A stretch of DNA of 64,000 bases from Mucilaginibacter sp. OK098 (GTDB lineage Bacteria > Bacteroidota > Bacteroidia > Sphingobacteriales > Sphingobacteriaceae), in the NCBI RefSeq assembly GCF_900142915.1, contig NZ_FRCM01000002.1:620001-684000 (forward strand), given 5' to 3'. Below the pieces are notes generated by a model. The model was given only the letters and a program-made list of their open reading frames with translations, ran no database searches and was not told the origin of the DNA. Shown here piece after piece: positions 8,626 to 16,952 of this stretch. A program made the translations under genes and the position numbers. Every line of letters begins with the position of its first letter. The stretch's first letter is position 1.

Positions 8626-8758
8626 CTGAAATACCATTAGATTTATTTAATTTAGCGCCCCCTAATTAAGTGTAAAACATTTTATGTTTTGTAACACAAA
8701 ACGGGTGTGAATTTGATTTATATAGAAAGTTCATCTCACTAATAATAAAAATTGTTGA

Positions 8759-9715
8759 ATGAAAATAACTTTTGACTTTGAAAAACCGCTTGCCGAGCTG
8801 CAACAGCAGATTGAAAAGGTAAGGCAGGTTGAAGATAAAAACAAGCTGGATATGTCGGCAACGATAGCAGAGCTTGAAGGCAAACTAGAAACCGCCAAAA
8901 AAGAGATCTACGCCAATCTTACCGGCTGGCAAAAAGTACAGATCTCACGGCATCCCGAAAGGCCTTACTCATTACAATATCTTGAATTGATGTGTGATGA
9001 TTTTATTGAGCTGCACGGCGACCGTACCGTTGGTGATGATAAAGCGATCATAGGCGGTTTTGGAACCATCGGCGGACAAACAGCTATGTTCATCGGTCAC
9101 CAAAAGGGCCGAAATACCAAGGAGCGTCAAATGCGCAACTTCGGTATGGCTAATCCCGAAGGTTACCGCAAAGCATTAAGGCTGATGAAACTGGCCGAAA
9201 AATTCAACAAACCGGTTATAACACTGATAGACACCCCGGGAGCGTTCCCAGGTCTTGAAGCAGAAGAACGCGGACAAGGCGAAGCCATAGCGCGCAACCT
9301 ACTGGAAATGTCGATATTAAAAGTTCCTATTATTTGTGTTGTTATAGGCGAAGGCGCATCAGGCGGGGCATTGGGAATAGGTATTGGCGATAGGGTATTG
9401 ATGCTTGATAATTCATGGTATTCAGTGATCTCTCCCGAAAACTGCTCAACTATCCTGTTCAAAACCTGGGAACACAAAGAAAGAGCAGCAGAAATGCTGA
9501 AGCTTACCAGCACCGAAATGCTGAAAAACAAACTGATTGATGGCGTTATTAAAGAACCCCTTGGCGGCGCCCATCAGGACCCGGTTGCTATGGCTGCCAT
9601 TTTAAAGAAACAGCTTTTAAAAGACCTTAAAGTATTAAAAGAACGCAATATTGATGAACTGGTTACCGAACGTATTGATAAGTTCTGTAACATGGGTGTG
9701 GTGATAGAAGATTAA
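8759..9715 (+). CDS. accA: Acetyl-CoA carboxylase carboxyltransferase subunit alpha
   Basis: The 318-residue protein matches AccA over its whole length. With AccD it forms the cytoplasmic carboxyltransferase that moves CO2 from biotin-BCCP to acetyl-CoA, giving malonyl-CoA for fatty-acid synthesis. Visible markers are the helical N-terminal region (10-60), HGDRT (86-90), the oxyanion/CoA segment DTPGAFPG (158-165), and [12 protein letters not shown] (197-208). It is a single-gene unit here, ended by a strong bidirectional terminator. It is the only core-metabolism gene in the window. Confidence 0.98.
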   Translation: MKITFDFEKPLAELQQQIEKVRQVEDKNKLDMSATIAELEGKLETAKKEIYANLTGWQKVQISRHPERPYSLQYLELMCDDFIELHGDRTVGDDKAIIGGFGTIGGQTAMFIGHQKGRNTKERQMRNFGMANPEGYRKALRLMKLAEKFNKPVITLIDTPGAFPGLEAEERGQGEAIARNLLEMSILKVPIICVVIGEGASGGALGIGIGDRVLMLDNSWYSVISPENCSTILFKTWEHKERAAEMLKLTSTEMLKNKLIDGVIKEPLGGAHQDPVAMAAILKKQLLKDLKVLKERNIDELVTERIDKFCNMGVVIED

Positions 9716-9727
9716 TACATACGTCAT

Positions 9728-9765
9728 ATAACAAAAAAGCGGCTGATGGCCGCTTTTTTTGTTAT
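9728..9765. terminator. Bidirectional intrinsic terminator after accA
   Basis: A 16-base arm (ending AAAAAAGCGGC) pairs with its complement (GCCGCTTTTTTT) across a five-base loop; T runs are present on both strands. It serves accA on the plus strand and could stop transcripts arriving from the GH30 gene on the minus strand. Confidence 0.93.
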
Positions 9766-9770
9766 ATCCA

Positions 9771-9872
9771 ATGTAATGTCGTGCTGAATTTATTTCAGCA
9801 CCCCACCTGCTAAGTGTACACCATGCAAGTGGGAATGTCCTGTGGGGTGCCGAAATAAATTCGGCATTACAT
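9771..9872. repeat. Palindromic interspersed element, copy 1
   Basis: Long imperfect arms (about 36 and 31 bases, with AAATTTATTTC and GCACCCCAC on the left and complementary GTGGGGTGC on the right) flank a centre reading GCTAAGTGTACACCATGCA. The same element recurs at 39624-39728 and, in inverted orientation, at 50391-50494. It fills the gap between the accA terminator and the GH30 stop codon. Confidence 0.85.
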
Positions 9873-9884
9873 AGGAGAAGGAAC

Positions 9885-11351
9885 CTATTCTACCACCAAT
9901 GTTGCAATCGAATGCGCTAAAGCAGTTGTTTTTGCAGCCTTGCCTTTTATCCATAATGAATAATCTATATTCTCATCACCACGGTTCATCACTATAACAG
10001 CCAGCTTGCCATCTGGGTTAATATAAGCGGTGGTTAAAAGCTTATCCCTGCTTGCAGAGCTTACTATGCGTTTAGCCCCCGGGTGAATAAATTTAGAAAA
10101 ATGCCCCATGTAATAATATGAGTTTGTATAGATCAAACTTCCATTGCGGGTATCGGCATGGATAGGTGCAAAGCAAAAGTTGCCTACGTGGTTTGGTCCG
10201 CCTTTTTCATCAAGCAGGATGTTCCAGTCTGTCCAGCCTACGGTTCCGGCGTTAAAATCATTCATCATTGAAAGGCCGTAGCGTTCGCCAAGCGCCCAAT
10301 CATTAAGCCTGTTAAAATCAAATTTCTCCACACAGCCTTCGGTAAATATCAGTTTTTTATCCGGGAAGGCCTTGGCAACCAAACGGGTGTTTTCAAAGTT
10401 CATGCCTGCACCTGTCCAGGTCTCGTACCAGTGAAAGCCTATGCCCCAAACATATTTTGCTGCTTCAGGGTCTTCCAGTATGGTGCTGGCACGCTGATAC
10501 ATTAAATCGCGGTTATGATCCCATGCAATCAATTTTTTACCGGCCATGCCAGCTTTATATAAAGTTGGGCCTAAAAAGTTCTTTATAAAATCGCGCTCAT
10601 CTTCTGCTGTGTAAAGGCATGATTCCCATGTTTGGGTTGCCATAGGCTCATTCTGAACGGACAGGCCCCAGATAGGGATGCCCAGTTTTTCGTAAGTCTG
10701 GATAAATTTTACATAAAAATTTGCCCATGACTGGTCGTATTTAGGCAATAGCTTACCACCATGTAAAACATCGCCGTTAGTTTTCATCCATCCCGGCGGG
10801 CTCCATGGACTGGCAAACAAGGTGAGCTTACCACCTGCAGCAGCAGTAACCTCCTTTATGAAGGGAATGCGGTATTTTTTATCATGACTTACATCAAATG
10901 ATTTTAAGCTTATATCATTGTTCTTAACATAACTATAGCTTTCGCTCGAAAAATCACTACTTTGAATACTGGTGCGGCCCAGCGTATATCCTATCCCCTT
11001 ATCCTTATCAAAATAAGCGGTCAGGAACTCCTTTTGCTTGTCCTTGGGTAATTTATAAAATGTTTCGGCGGCAGCATCTGTTAATGCCCCTCCAATACCC
11101 AGCATAGTTTGGAATGTTTTTGAGGGATCAACAAATATAGCAACCTCCGTTTCAACCGGCTGTGGGTTGCTGGTAAATGTAAGGGTTGCGGTTTGTTTAA
11201 GCCTGTCGTCAGTGCCTTTAGCCGTTACATAAACTTTTACCGTTTTATTGGCCGCCGAATATGGCTGAGCCTTTTGTGCATTGGCAAGGTTAACGGTAAC
11301 TAAAGCCGTTAAAACAAAGCCAATGGAAAGTTTAAGAGATCTTCTTTTCAT
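9885..11351 (-). CDS. GH30 family glycoside hydrolase (glucosylceramidase / beta-1,6-glucanase type)
   Basis: The 488-residue enzyme has a signal peptide (1-25, NLANA/Q), then a (beta/alpha)8 barrel and a C-terminal beta domain of the GH30 type. The acid/base is Glu235 in SVQNEPMATQTWESC and the nucleophile Glu338 in IFTEGCVEKF; ASPWSPPGWMK (180-190) and GFHWYETW (305-312) are further family hallmarks. Members cleave beta-glucosides such as glucosylceramide or fungal beta-1,6-glucan; the subfamily cannot be settled by eye. It is alone, with no SusCD pair beside it, and is likely periplasmic or secreted. Confidence 0.94.
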   Translation of the reverse strand: MKRRSLKLSIGFVLTALVTVNLANAQKAQPYSAANKTVKVYVTAKGTDDRLKQTATLTFTSNPQPVETEVAIFVDPSKTFQTMLGIGGALTDAAAETFYKLPKDKQKEFLTAYFDKDKGIGYTLGRTSIQSSDFSSESYSYVKNNDISLKSFDVSHDKKYRIPFIKEVTAAAGGKLTLFASPWSPPGWMKTNGDVLHGGKLLPKYDQSWANFYVKFIQTYEKLGIPIWGLSVQNEPMATQTWESCLYTAEDERDFIKNFLGPTLYKAGMAGKKLIAWDHNRDLMYQRASTILEDPEAAKYVWGIGFHWYETWTGAGMNFENTRLVAKAFPDKKLIFTEGCVEKFDFNRLNDWALGERYGLSMMNDFNAGTVGWTDWNILLDEKGGPNHVGNFCFAPIHADTRNGSLIYTNSYYYMGHFSKFIHPGAKRIVSSASRDKLLTTAYINPDGKLAVIVMNRGDENIDYSLWIKGKAAKTTALAHSIATLVVE

Positions 11352-11783
11352 AATGGATTAAAAATGGAATAATGAGAATGCTTACAAGCAGGGTTATAAC
11401 AACCAAATCTATTAAAGATAATTTAAATGAAGGCACAAATATTTTATAAATAATTGATTTATAGCAGCTTGATTAATTAGTAATACGCTTTAATACCAAT
11501 CAATTTTCTCATAAATAATTCTCATAATCAACCAATTCCGTACATCAGCCTAAAAAATGAGATTGATTTTTAATACGGCAGCATTTTTATCTAAATAATG
11601 CGGCATTTACCTTATTTTAAATGGACAAATATATCAGTATATTAAAGTACTTATAACTAAGCTATTATACTGTAACAAAACCGGACACTTACCGTACGGA
11701 TATGCAACAAACGTACACCTTAATAAAATATATCAATTAATTGATTATCAATAATTTAAATTATCGGCATGATGTTAATGATA
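11352..11783. other. Long intergenic region before the permease array
   Basis: This AT-rich stretch carries the divergent promoters of GH30 (minus) and of the permease array (plus). A segment near 11690-11730 is less AT-rich (CGGACACTTACCGTACGG, with the dyad CCGTACGG) and is a candidate regulatory site. No gene is visible. Confidence 0.45.
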
Positions 11784-11884
11784 GAGATTAGAGATCGGAG
11801 GTTAGAGATTAGTTTGAAAAACTAAGAAAATCAATAACCATCATTCCACCAATGAACTAATGAGCCATTGAACTAATGAACTAG
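11784..11884. repeat. Heptad-repeat leader upstream of the first permease
   Basis: Two heptad types occur: GATTAGAGATCGGAGGTTAG (11788-11807 and flanks) and, at 11851-11884, repeated AATGAACT/CATTGAAC units that end two bases before the first permease ATG. The second is related in style to the AATGACC heptads in the later spacers. Confidence 0.75.
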
Positions 11885-11886
11885 CC

Positions 11887-14277
11887 ATGATAAAGAACTA
11901 TTTAAAAATCGCCTGGAGAAACCTGAACAAGCATCGGTTCTTTTCATTAGTGAACATTTGCGGATTAGCCATTGGTGTAGCAGCTTTCTGGATTATTGCA
12001 TTATATGTAACTGATGAATGGAGCTATGATCGCTATAATGAAAAATCGGACCGTATTTTCCGTGTGGCTCAGCATGGCAAATGGGGCAATGGTGGTTTTA
12101 ACCTGGCTATTACTTCTATCCCTTATGCCCCGGCTTTAAAAGCAGATTATCCCGAAGTTGAGGAAGCCATCCGTATTGATGGGGAAGGCGGTGGTAAAAT
12201 TATTTATGGAGATAAGCAGATCACAGCCAATGATATTGCATTTACCGATAATGCCATATTCAACATATTCACTTATCATTTTCTATCCGGCAATCCGGAA
12301 AGTGCCTTGTCAAAACCTCATGCTATCGTTTTAACAAAAACTCTTGCAGAAAAGATCTTTGGCGACGCTTCAACAGCCATGGATAAAACAGTTTTTTTTG
12401 ACAGTAATGATGGACAGGTAGTTACCGGCGTAATTGATGATGTACCGGCAAATTCCACTTTTAAATTTAGTGCGCTACGGTCTTTTAATGCAAACCTAAC
12501 TGGCAGATGGGGCAACGCCGGCGTCTTTACATTTGTTTTACTAAAAAACCACGATGATTATAAGAAGATTGAGGCGCACTCTGATGATTTCTTTAATAAA
12601 CATTTAAAAACTGATTTCGCCGGGGTAAAATACAAAATGGAACTGCAGCCATTAACATCCATCCACCTGCATTCAAACCTTGACTATGAAATGAGTAATA
12701 ATGGCAACATTGCCTATGTATATGTTTTCAGCATTGTTGGTTTGTTAATACTGGCAATCGCAATAATAAATTATGTTAATCTTACCACAGCCCGCTCATC
12801 AGTAAGGATTAAAGAGATCGGCATCCGTAAAGTTATTGGTTCAGGCAGAAGCCAATTACTTTACATGTTCTTTTCCGAATCTGTTTTGTTAGCCGTATTG
12901 GCCACCATTGCAGGGATGGTTTTAATCCAGGCAGCCATACCATACTTCAATCATCTTTCAGGCAAATCATTAGATATCTGGTATTTTGGTGCAGTCAAGT
13001 CGCTGGTGATATTTGCGCTGTTTGCTTTGCTAACAGGTATTATCAGTGGTATTTACCCTGCATTGTTCCTGTCCGGCTTTAATACAATCCCTGCTATGAA
13101 AGGACAGTTGGGTAACCAGTCATCCACCATTCTTTTTCGGAAAGGGCTGGTTATCTTCCAGTTTGTTATAACCATTGTGATGATTGTTGGCTCATGCGTA
13201 ATTTACCAGCAGCTGCATTATGTATTAAATAAAGATCTCGGTTTTAACAAATCGCAGATGCTAACCTTCCATATCCATAATAAGGGAGCCCGTGCAAAAA
13301 CTGAAGAAATTAAGGCCCAACTACTCCAAAGTACATTGATTCAAAGTGTTGCCGTTGCAGGAAACCCTATTGGCAATAATGATATAGGCTCAAACGATTT
13401 TAACATTGGCCCTGATGGCAACAATGCGCCTGATACCAAAATGGTAGAATCGTTAATAATTGACGAGGATTTTATCCCTGCCATGCAAATAAAAATGGTC
13501 ACCGGCCGCAATTTTATAAAAGGCGTTTCAGATACTGCAAACCATTCCATTATAGTTAATGAAACATTGATAAAAGAGCTTGGCTGGAAAAACCCAATCG
13601 GCAGGCGTGTACGCACAGGCGTTGCCCATGGTATTATCACTTATTCAACCATTGTTGGTGTGGTGACAGACTTTAACACTTATTCGCTTCAGCACAAAAT
13701 TTCGCCAATGGTATTAAACTTACCGGCAGTTGCCAATGATAAGGATAACCTATATGTGCGTTTAAGCAAAAACAATATCCCTGCCGCGCTAAACTATCTG
13801 CAACAGGTTTATGCCAGGTTTGATCCTGAAAACAAGGTTGATTATAATTTTCTTGATCAAAATTTTGCCAATCAGTATCAATCGGAACAAAAGCAAGGTA
13901 ACCTGCTGCTTATTTTCACAGTGCTTGCCATAAGCATTGCCTGTTTGGGCTTATTTGGCCTGGTTACCTTCACTGCTGAACAGCGTGTAAAAGAGATAGG
14001 CATCCGTAAAGTATTGGGTGCAGGCATCCATCACATAGTAAATATGCTGGCTAAAGAACTGGTGTTGCTGGTATTTGTTGCTGCAATTGTAGCCACGCCT
14101 ATTGCCTGGCTGGCGGCAAGTAAATGGCTGCAAAGTTTTGAATACCGCACAAATATCCATTGGTGGGTATTTGCTGCAGCAGGTTTAACTGCCATGCTGT
14201 TGGCTTTTATAACCATAAGCGTACGCTCGGTTAAGGCCGCAATGGCTAACCCGGCTAAGAGCCTGAAAAGTGAGTGA
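11887..14277 (+). CDS. Orphan MacB/FtsX-type ABC permease 1
   Basis: The 796-residue protein has the two-unit layout of large Bacteroidota permeases: a first membrane helix (about 20-42), a MacB-like periplasmic domain, an FtsX unit with three helices (about 280-400), then a second helix (about 425-445), a second periplasmic domain and a second FtsX unit (about 680-790). Both cytoplasmic coupling segments are present (RIKEIGIRKVIGSG and RVKEIGIRKVLGAG). It starts MIKNYLKIAWRNL and ends NPAKSLKSE. It is the most divergent of the array in its first half (ALYVTDEWSYDRY). It opens the array after a 535-base region. Substrate unknown; likely a mechanotransmitting or export-type complex needing an ATPase from elsewhere. 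Confidence 0.93.
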   Translation: MIKNYLKIAWRNLNKHRFFSLVNICGLAIGVAAFWIIALYVTDEWSYDRYNEKSDRIFRVAQHGKWGNGGFNLAITSIPYAPALKADYPEVEEAIRIDGEGGGKIIYGDKQITANDIAFTDNAIFNIFTYHFLSGNPESALSKPHAIVLTKTLAEKIFGDASTAMDKTVFFDSNDGQVVTGVIDDVPANSTFKFSALRSFNANLTGRWGNAGVFTFVLLKNHDDYKKIEAHSDDFFNKHLKTDFAGVKYKMELQPLTSIHLHSNLDYEMSNNGNIAYVYVFSIVGLLILAIAIINYVNLTTARSSVRIKEIGIRKVIGSGRSQLLYMFFSESVLLAVLATIAGMVLIQAAIPYFNHLSGKSLDIWYFGAVKSLVIFALFALLTGIISGIYPALFLSGFNTIPAMKGQLGNQSSTILFRKGLVIFQFVITIVMIVGSCVIYQQLHYVLNKDLGFNKSQMLTFHIHNKGARAKTEEIKAQLLQSTLIQSVAVAGNPIGNNDIGSNDFNIGPDGNNAPDTKMVESLIIDEDFIPAMQIKMVTGRNFIKGVSDTANHSIIVNETLIKELGWKNPIGRRVRTGVAHGIITYSTIVGVVTDFNTYSLQHKISPMVLNLPAVANDKDNLYVRLSKNNIPAALNYLQQVYARFDPENKVDYNFLDQNFANQYQSEQKQGNLLLIFTVLAISIACLGLFGLVTFTAEQRVKEIGIRKVLGAGIHHIVNMLAKELVLLVFVAAIVATPIAWLAASKWLQSFEYRTNIHWWVFAAAGLTAMLLAFITISVRSVKAAMANPAKSLKSE

Positions 14278-14283
14278 GTTTAA

Positions 14284-14397
14284 TCATTGGTCATTGTGTC
14301 ATTAGTCATTGGGTTAGCGCCGAATGACTTTATCTGTTTACGCAAAACGAAAACAGACCACACACAACCAATGACTAATGACCAATGACATAATGAC
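14284..14397. repeat. Heptad spacer between permeases 1 and 2
   Basis: Left arm 14284-14313 is built of TCATTGG/TCATTAG units; right arm 14368-14397 is built of AATGACT/AATGACC units. At least 15 bases of the arms are exactly complementary (CCAATGACTAATGAC). The loop is about 54 bases. The right arm ends seven bases before the next ATG. Confidence 0.9.
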
Positions 14398-14403
14398 TAA
14401 AAA

Positions 14404-16845
14404 ATGATATTTAACTATTTCACCATCGGGTTGCGTAACCTTTCGAAAAGAAAGGGCTACACGGCGTTAAACATTTTAGGGCTTGCTATTGGCATTACCT
14501 GCTGTTTACTGATCTTTCAGTATGTATCGTACGAGCGGAGCTATGATACTTTTCAGAAAAATTCATCGCAGATAGTTCGGCTCCGGTTGGATCAGTATAA
14601 ACAGGGCAAAATGATGTGGCAGTCTGCTACCTCCTACCCCGGCATTGCACCCACAATGAAAAAAATGTATCCCGAAGTAGAAAACTACTGCAGGATAATT
14701 GATGACGAATTATTGTTGAGCAATGATGCAAGGAATGTAAAATTCTCGGAAACCAAAGGTTATTATGCCGATCCGTCAGCCATAAATATGCTGGGTGTTG
14801 AAATGATCAGCGGCAGCAATACGACATCGTTAATTGGCCCCAACAAGATCATTATCTCGCAAAGTATGGCCAAAAAATATTTTGGAACTGATGATGTTGT
14901 TGGTAAAACACTGCTTGCCCGCAGCAGCAGCTTAAATGAATCATTGCAAATAGGTGGTGTATTTAAAGACTATCCTAAAAATTCGCACCTCATAATAGAT
15001 TACCTGGTGTCGTACAATACACTGGAGGCTGAGTTGGCTATAAACGGTGATAAAACTGACCGGGCAAACAAATCATTCGGCTGGTACGATTTTTATACTT
15101 ATTTCCAGCTAAAACCCGGTACCGATCCTCAAAAATTTCAGGCCGAATTATCCGGCATTGCCGATAAGTACATCAACAGTAAACCTTATGCCAAAGCAAA
15201 TAATATAAAAGACTATCTCTATACAATTCCGCTTAGGGATATCTACCTGTACTCAAACTATAACCAGGAGGCCGAAACAAATGGCAGCGGCAGCGCAGTA
15301 AGCTTTATGTTTTTAATAGGCTTTATTATTATGGGGATTGCATGGATAAATTATATCAACCTGTCTACCGCCCGCTCAGTTGAACGCGCCAAAGAAGTTG
15401 GGGTGCGCAAAGTTTTAGGCGCAGCCAAATCAAACCTGATCAGGCTGTTTATGCTGGAGAACGTGATATTAAATTTTATGGCGATAGTTATTGCAGCAAT
15501 AACTGTGTTTGCCTTAACCCCGTGGTTTAATAATTTAATGGGACGTGAAACGGCTATGGGTTTCAGCTTGTCGGCCAAATATTGGCTCATATTTTCGGGG
15601 ATCTTTATTGCAGGCACATTGCTATCGGGCTTATACCCTGCATTTGTACTTTCAGGCTACCAGCCGGTTGCCGTTTTGAAAGGTGCGTTTAAAAACACCT
15701 CGGGCGGGCTGTTTTTGCGCAAAAGTTTGATCATTGTGCAGTTCAGCATTTCTGTTATCCTTATAGCAGGCACCATTATCGTTTACCAGCAGGTAAGCTT
15801 TATGCGGAACCAAAAACTTGGGGTTAACATCAATCAAACCCTTGTACTTAATGGCGCGCAGTCGGTTACCGATTCGCTGTATAAAAACGAGTTTCAAGCT
15901 TTTAAGTCTGATCTGCTAAAAAACACGGGGATTAAAGGTATGGCTGCATCCTCAAGCGTTATGGGTAAAGAAATTTACTGGACAAGCGGCTTTGAAAGCC
16001 TTGATCATAAAGAGCTGGGCGGCGGCACCTTGTACCAAATGGCTATCGATTATGATTTTCTCTCTCAATTTCAGTTAAAGCTGCTGGCCGGCAGAAATTT
16101 CTCAAAAGATTTTGTAACCGATAAAAAAGGCGCGATAATAAACGACAAGGCCTCCGTACAACTGGGCTTTAAAAATCCGCAGGATGCAATAGGCAAAAAA
16201 ATTACATCAGGAGACACGCTTACCATAGTTGGTGTAATACAAAGCTTTCACCACCTGGGTCTCCAAAAACCTATCGACCCGCAGGTCATCCGTCTTCGGC
16301 CTGAAGTGCGGGGGGCATATTCCATCAAGCTGCAAACAGCCGACCTGCAGAACACTATTGCAGGCGTAAGAACTACATGGAACAGGTATTTCCCTAATGA
16401 TCCTTTTAACTATTTCTTTTTAGACGATCAGTTTAACGGCCAGTACAAAAACGATCAGCAATTCGGCAAAATGTTTACGCTGTTTGCATTCCTTGCTATA
16501 TTGATTGCATGTTTTGGCCTGCTGGGTTTATCAGCCTATAACATTTTACAGCGCACAAAGGAAGTGGGCATCCGCAAAGTATTGGGCGCATCAACACAAA
16601 GCGTAGTATATATTTTATCAAAAGATTTTATGGTGCTGGTGGTGATATCATTTGTATTATCCGCACCGGTATCATGGCTGGTAATGCATAGCTGGCTGCA
16701 AGGTTTTGCCTACCGGATAAATATTAGCCTATGGGTGTTTGGAGCAGCGGGAATTATTGCAGTAGCTATTGCGCTATGCACCATAAGCTACCAGGCAGTT
16801 AAAGCAGCATTAACAAACCCGGTAAAAAGTTTGCGCTCCGAGTGA
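14404..16845 (+). CDS. Orphan MacB/FtsX-type ABC permease 2
   Basis: At 813 residues, this protein begins MIFNYFTIGLRNLSKRKGY and carries the first-helix end QYVSYERSYDTF, a subtype shared only with permease 8. The first FtsX unit follows near residue 300 (SVERAKEVGVRKVLGAAKS) and the second near 705 (QRTKEVGIRKVLGAS). The C-terminus is NPVKSLRSE. Between coupling regions lies a periplasmic domain of about 230 residues. It differs from permeases 3-6 over most of its periplasmic parts, so its ligand or partner may differ. Spacing to the previous gene is 126 bases, filled by heptads. Confidence 0.93.
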   Translation: MIFNYFTIGLRNLSKRKGYTALNILGLAIGITCCLLIFQYVSYERSYDTFQKNSSQIVRLRLDQYKQGKMMWQSATSYPGIAPTMKKMYPEVENYCRIIDDELLLSNDARNVKFSETKGYYADPSAINMLGVEMISGSNTTSLIGPNKIIISQSMAKKYFGTDDVVGKTLLARSSSLNESLQIGGVFKDYPKNSHLIIDYLVSYNTLEAELAINGDKTDRANKSFGWYDFYTYFQLKPGTDPQKFQAELSGIADKYINSKPYAKANNIKDYLYTIPLRDIYLYSNYNQEAETNGSGSAVSFMFLIGFIIMGIAWINYINLSTARSVERAKEVGVRKVLGAAKSNLIRLFMLENVILNFMAIVIAAITVFALTPWFNNLMGRETAMGFSLSAKYWLIFSGIFIAGTLLSGLYPAFVLSGYQPVAVLKGAFKNTSGGLFLRKSLIIVQFSISVILIAGTIIVYQQVSFMRNQKLGVNINQTLVLNGAQSVTDSLYKNEFQAFKSDLLKNTGIKGMAASSSVMGKEIYWTSGFESLDHKELGGGTLYQMAIDYDFLSQFQLKLLAGRNFSKDFVTDKKGAIINDKASVQLGFKNPQDAIGKKITSGDTLTIVGVIQSFHHLGLQKPIDPQVIRLRPEVRGAYSIKLQTADLQNTIAGVRTTWNRYFPNDPFNYFFLDDQFNGQYKNDQQFGKMFTLFAFLAILIACFGLLGLSAYNILQRTKEVGIRKVLGASTQSVVYILSKDFMVLVVISFVLSAPVSWLVMHSWLQGFAYRINISLWVFGAAGIIAVAIALCTISYQAVKAALTNPVKSLRSE

Positions 16846-16850
16846 GTTTT

Positions 16851-16945
16851 GTCATTGGGCATTATTCATTGGTCATTGCCTGTCCAGTGAATAAATGACC
16901 AGCGACTGACCCCACCAATGACTAATGACATAATAACTAATGACC
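16851..16945. repeat. Heptad spacer between permeases 2 and 3
   Basis: TCATTGG-type units on the left and AATGACT/AATGACC units on the right flank a centre reading CCTGTCCAGTGAATAAATGACC. The spacer is clearly homologous to the one between permeases 4 and 5, although the genes upstream of the two spacers belong to different subtypes. Confidence 0.9.
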
Positions 16946-16952
16946 AACAACA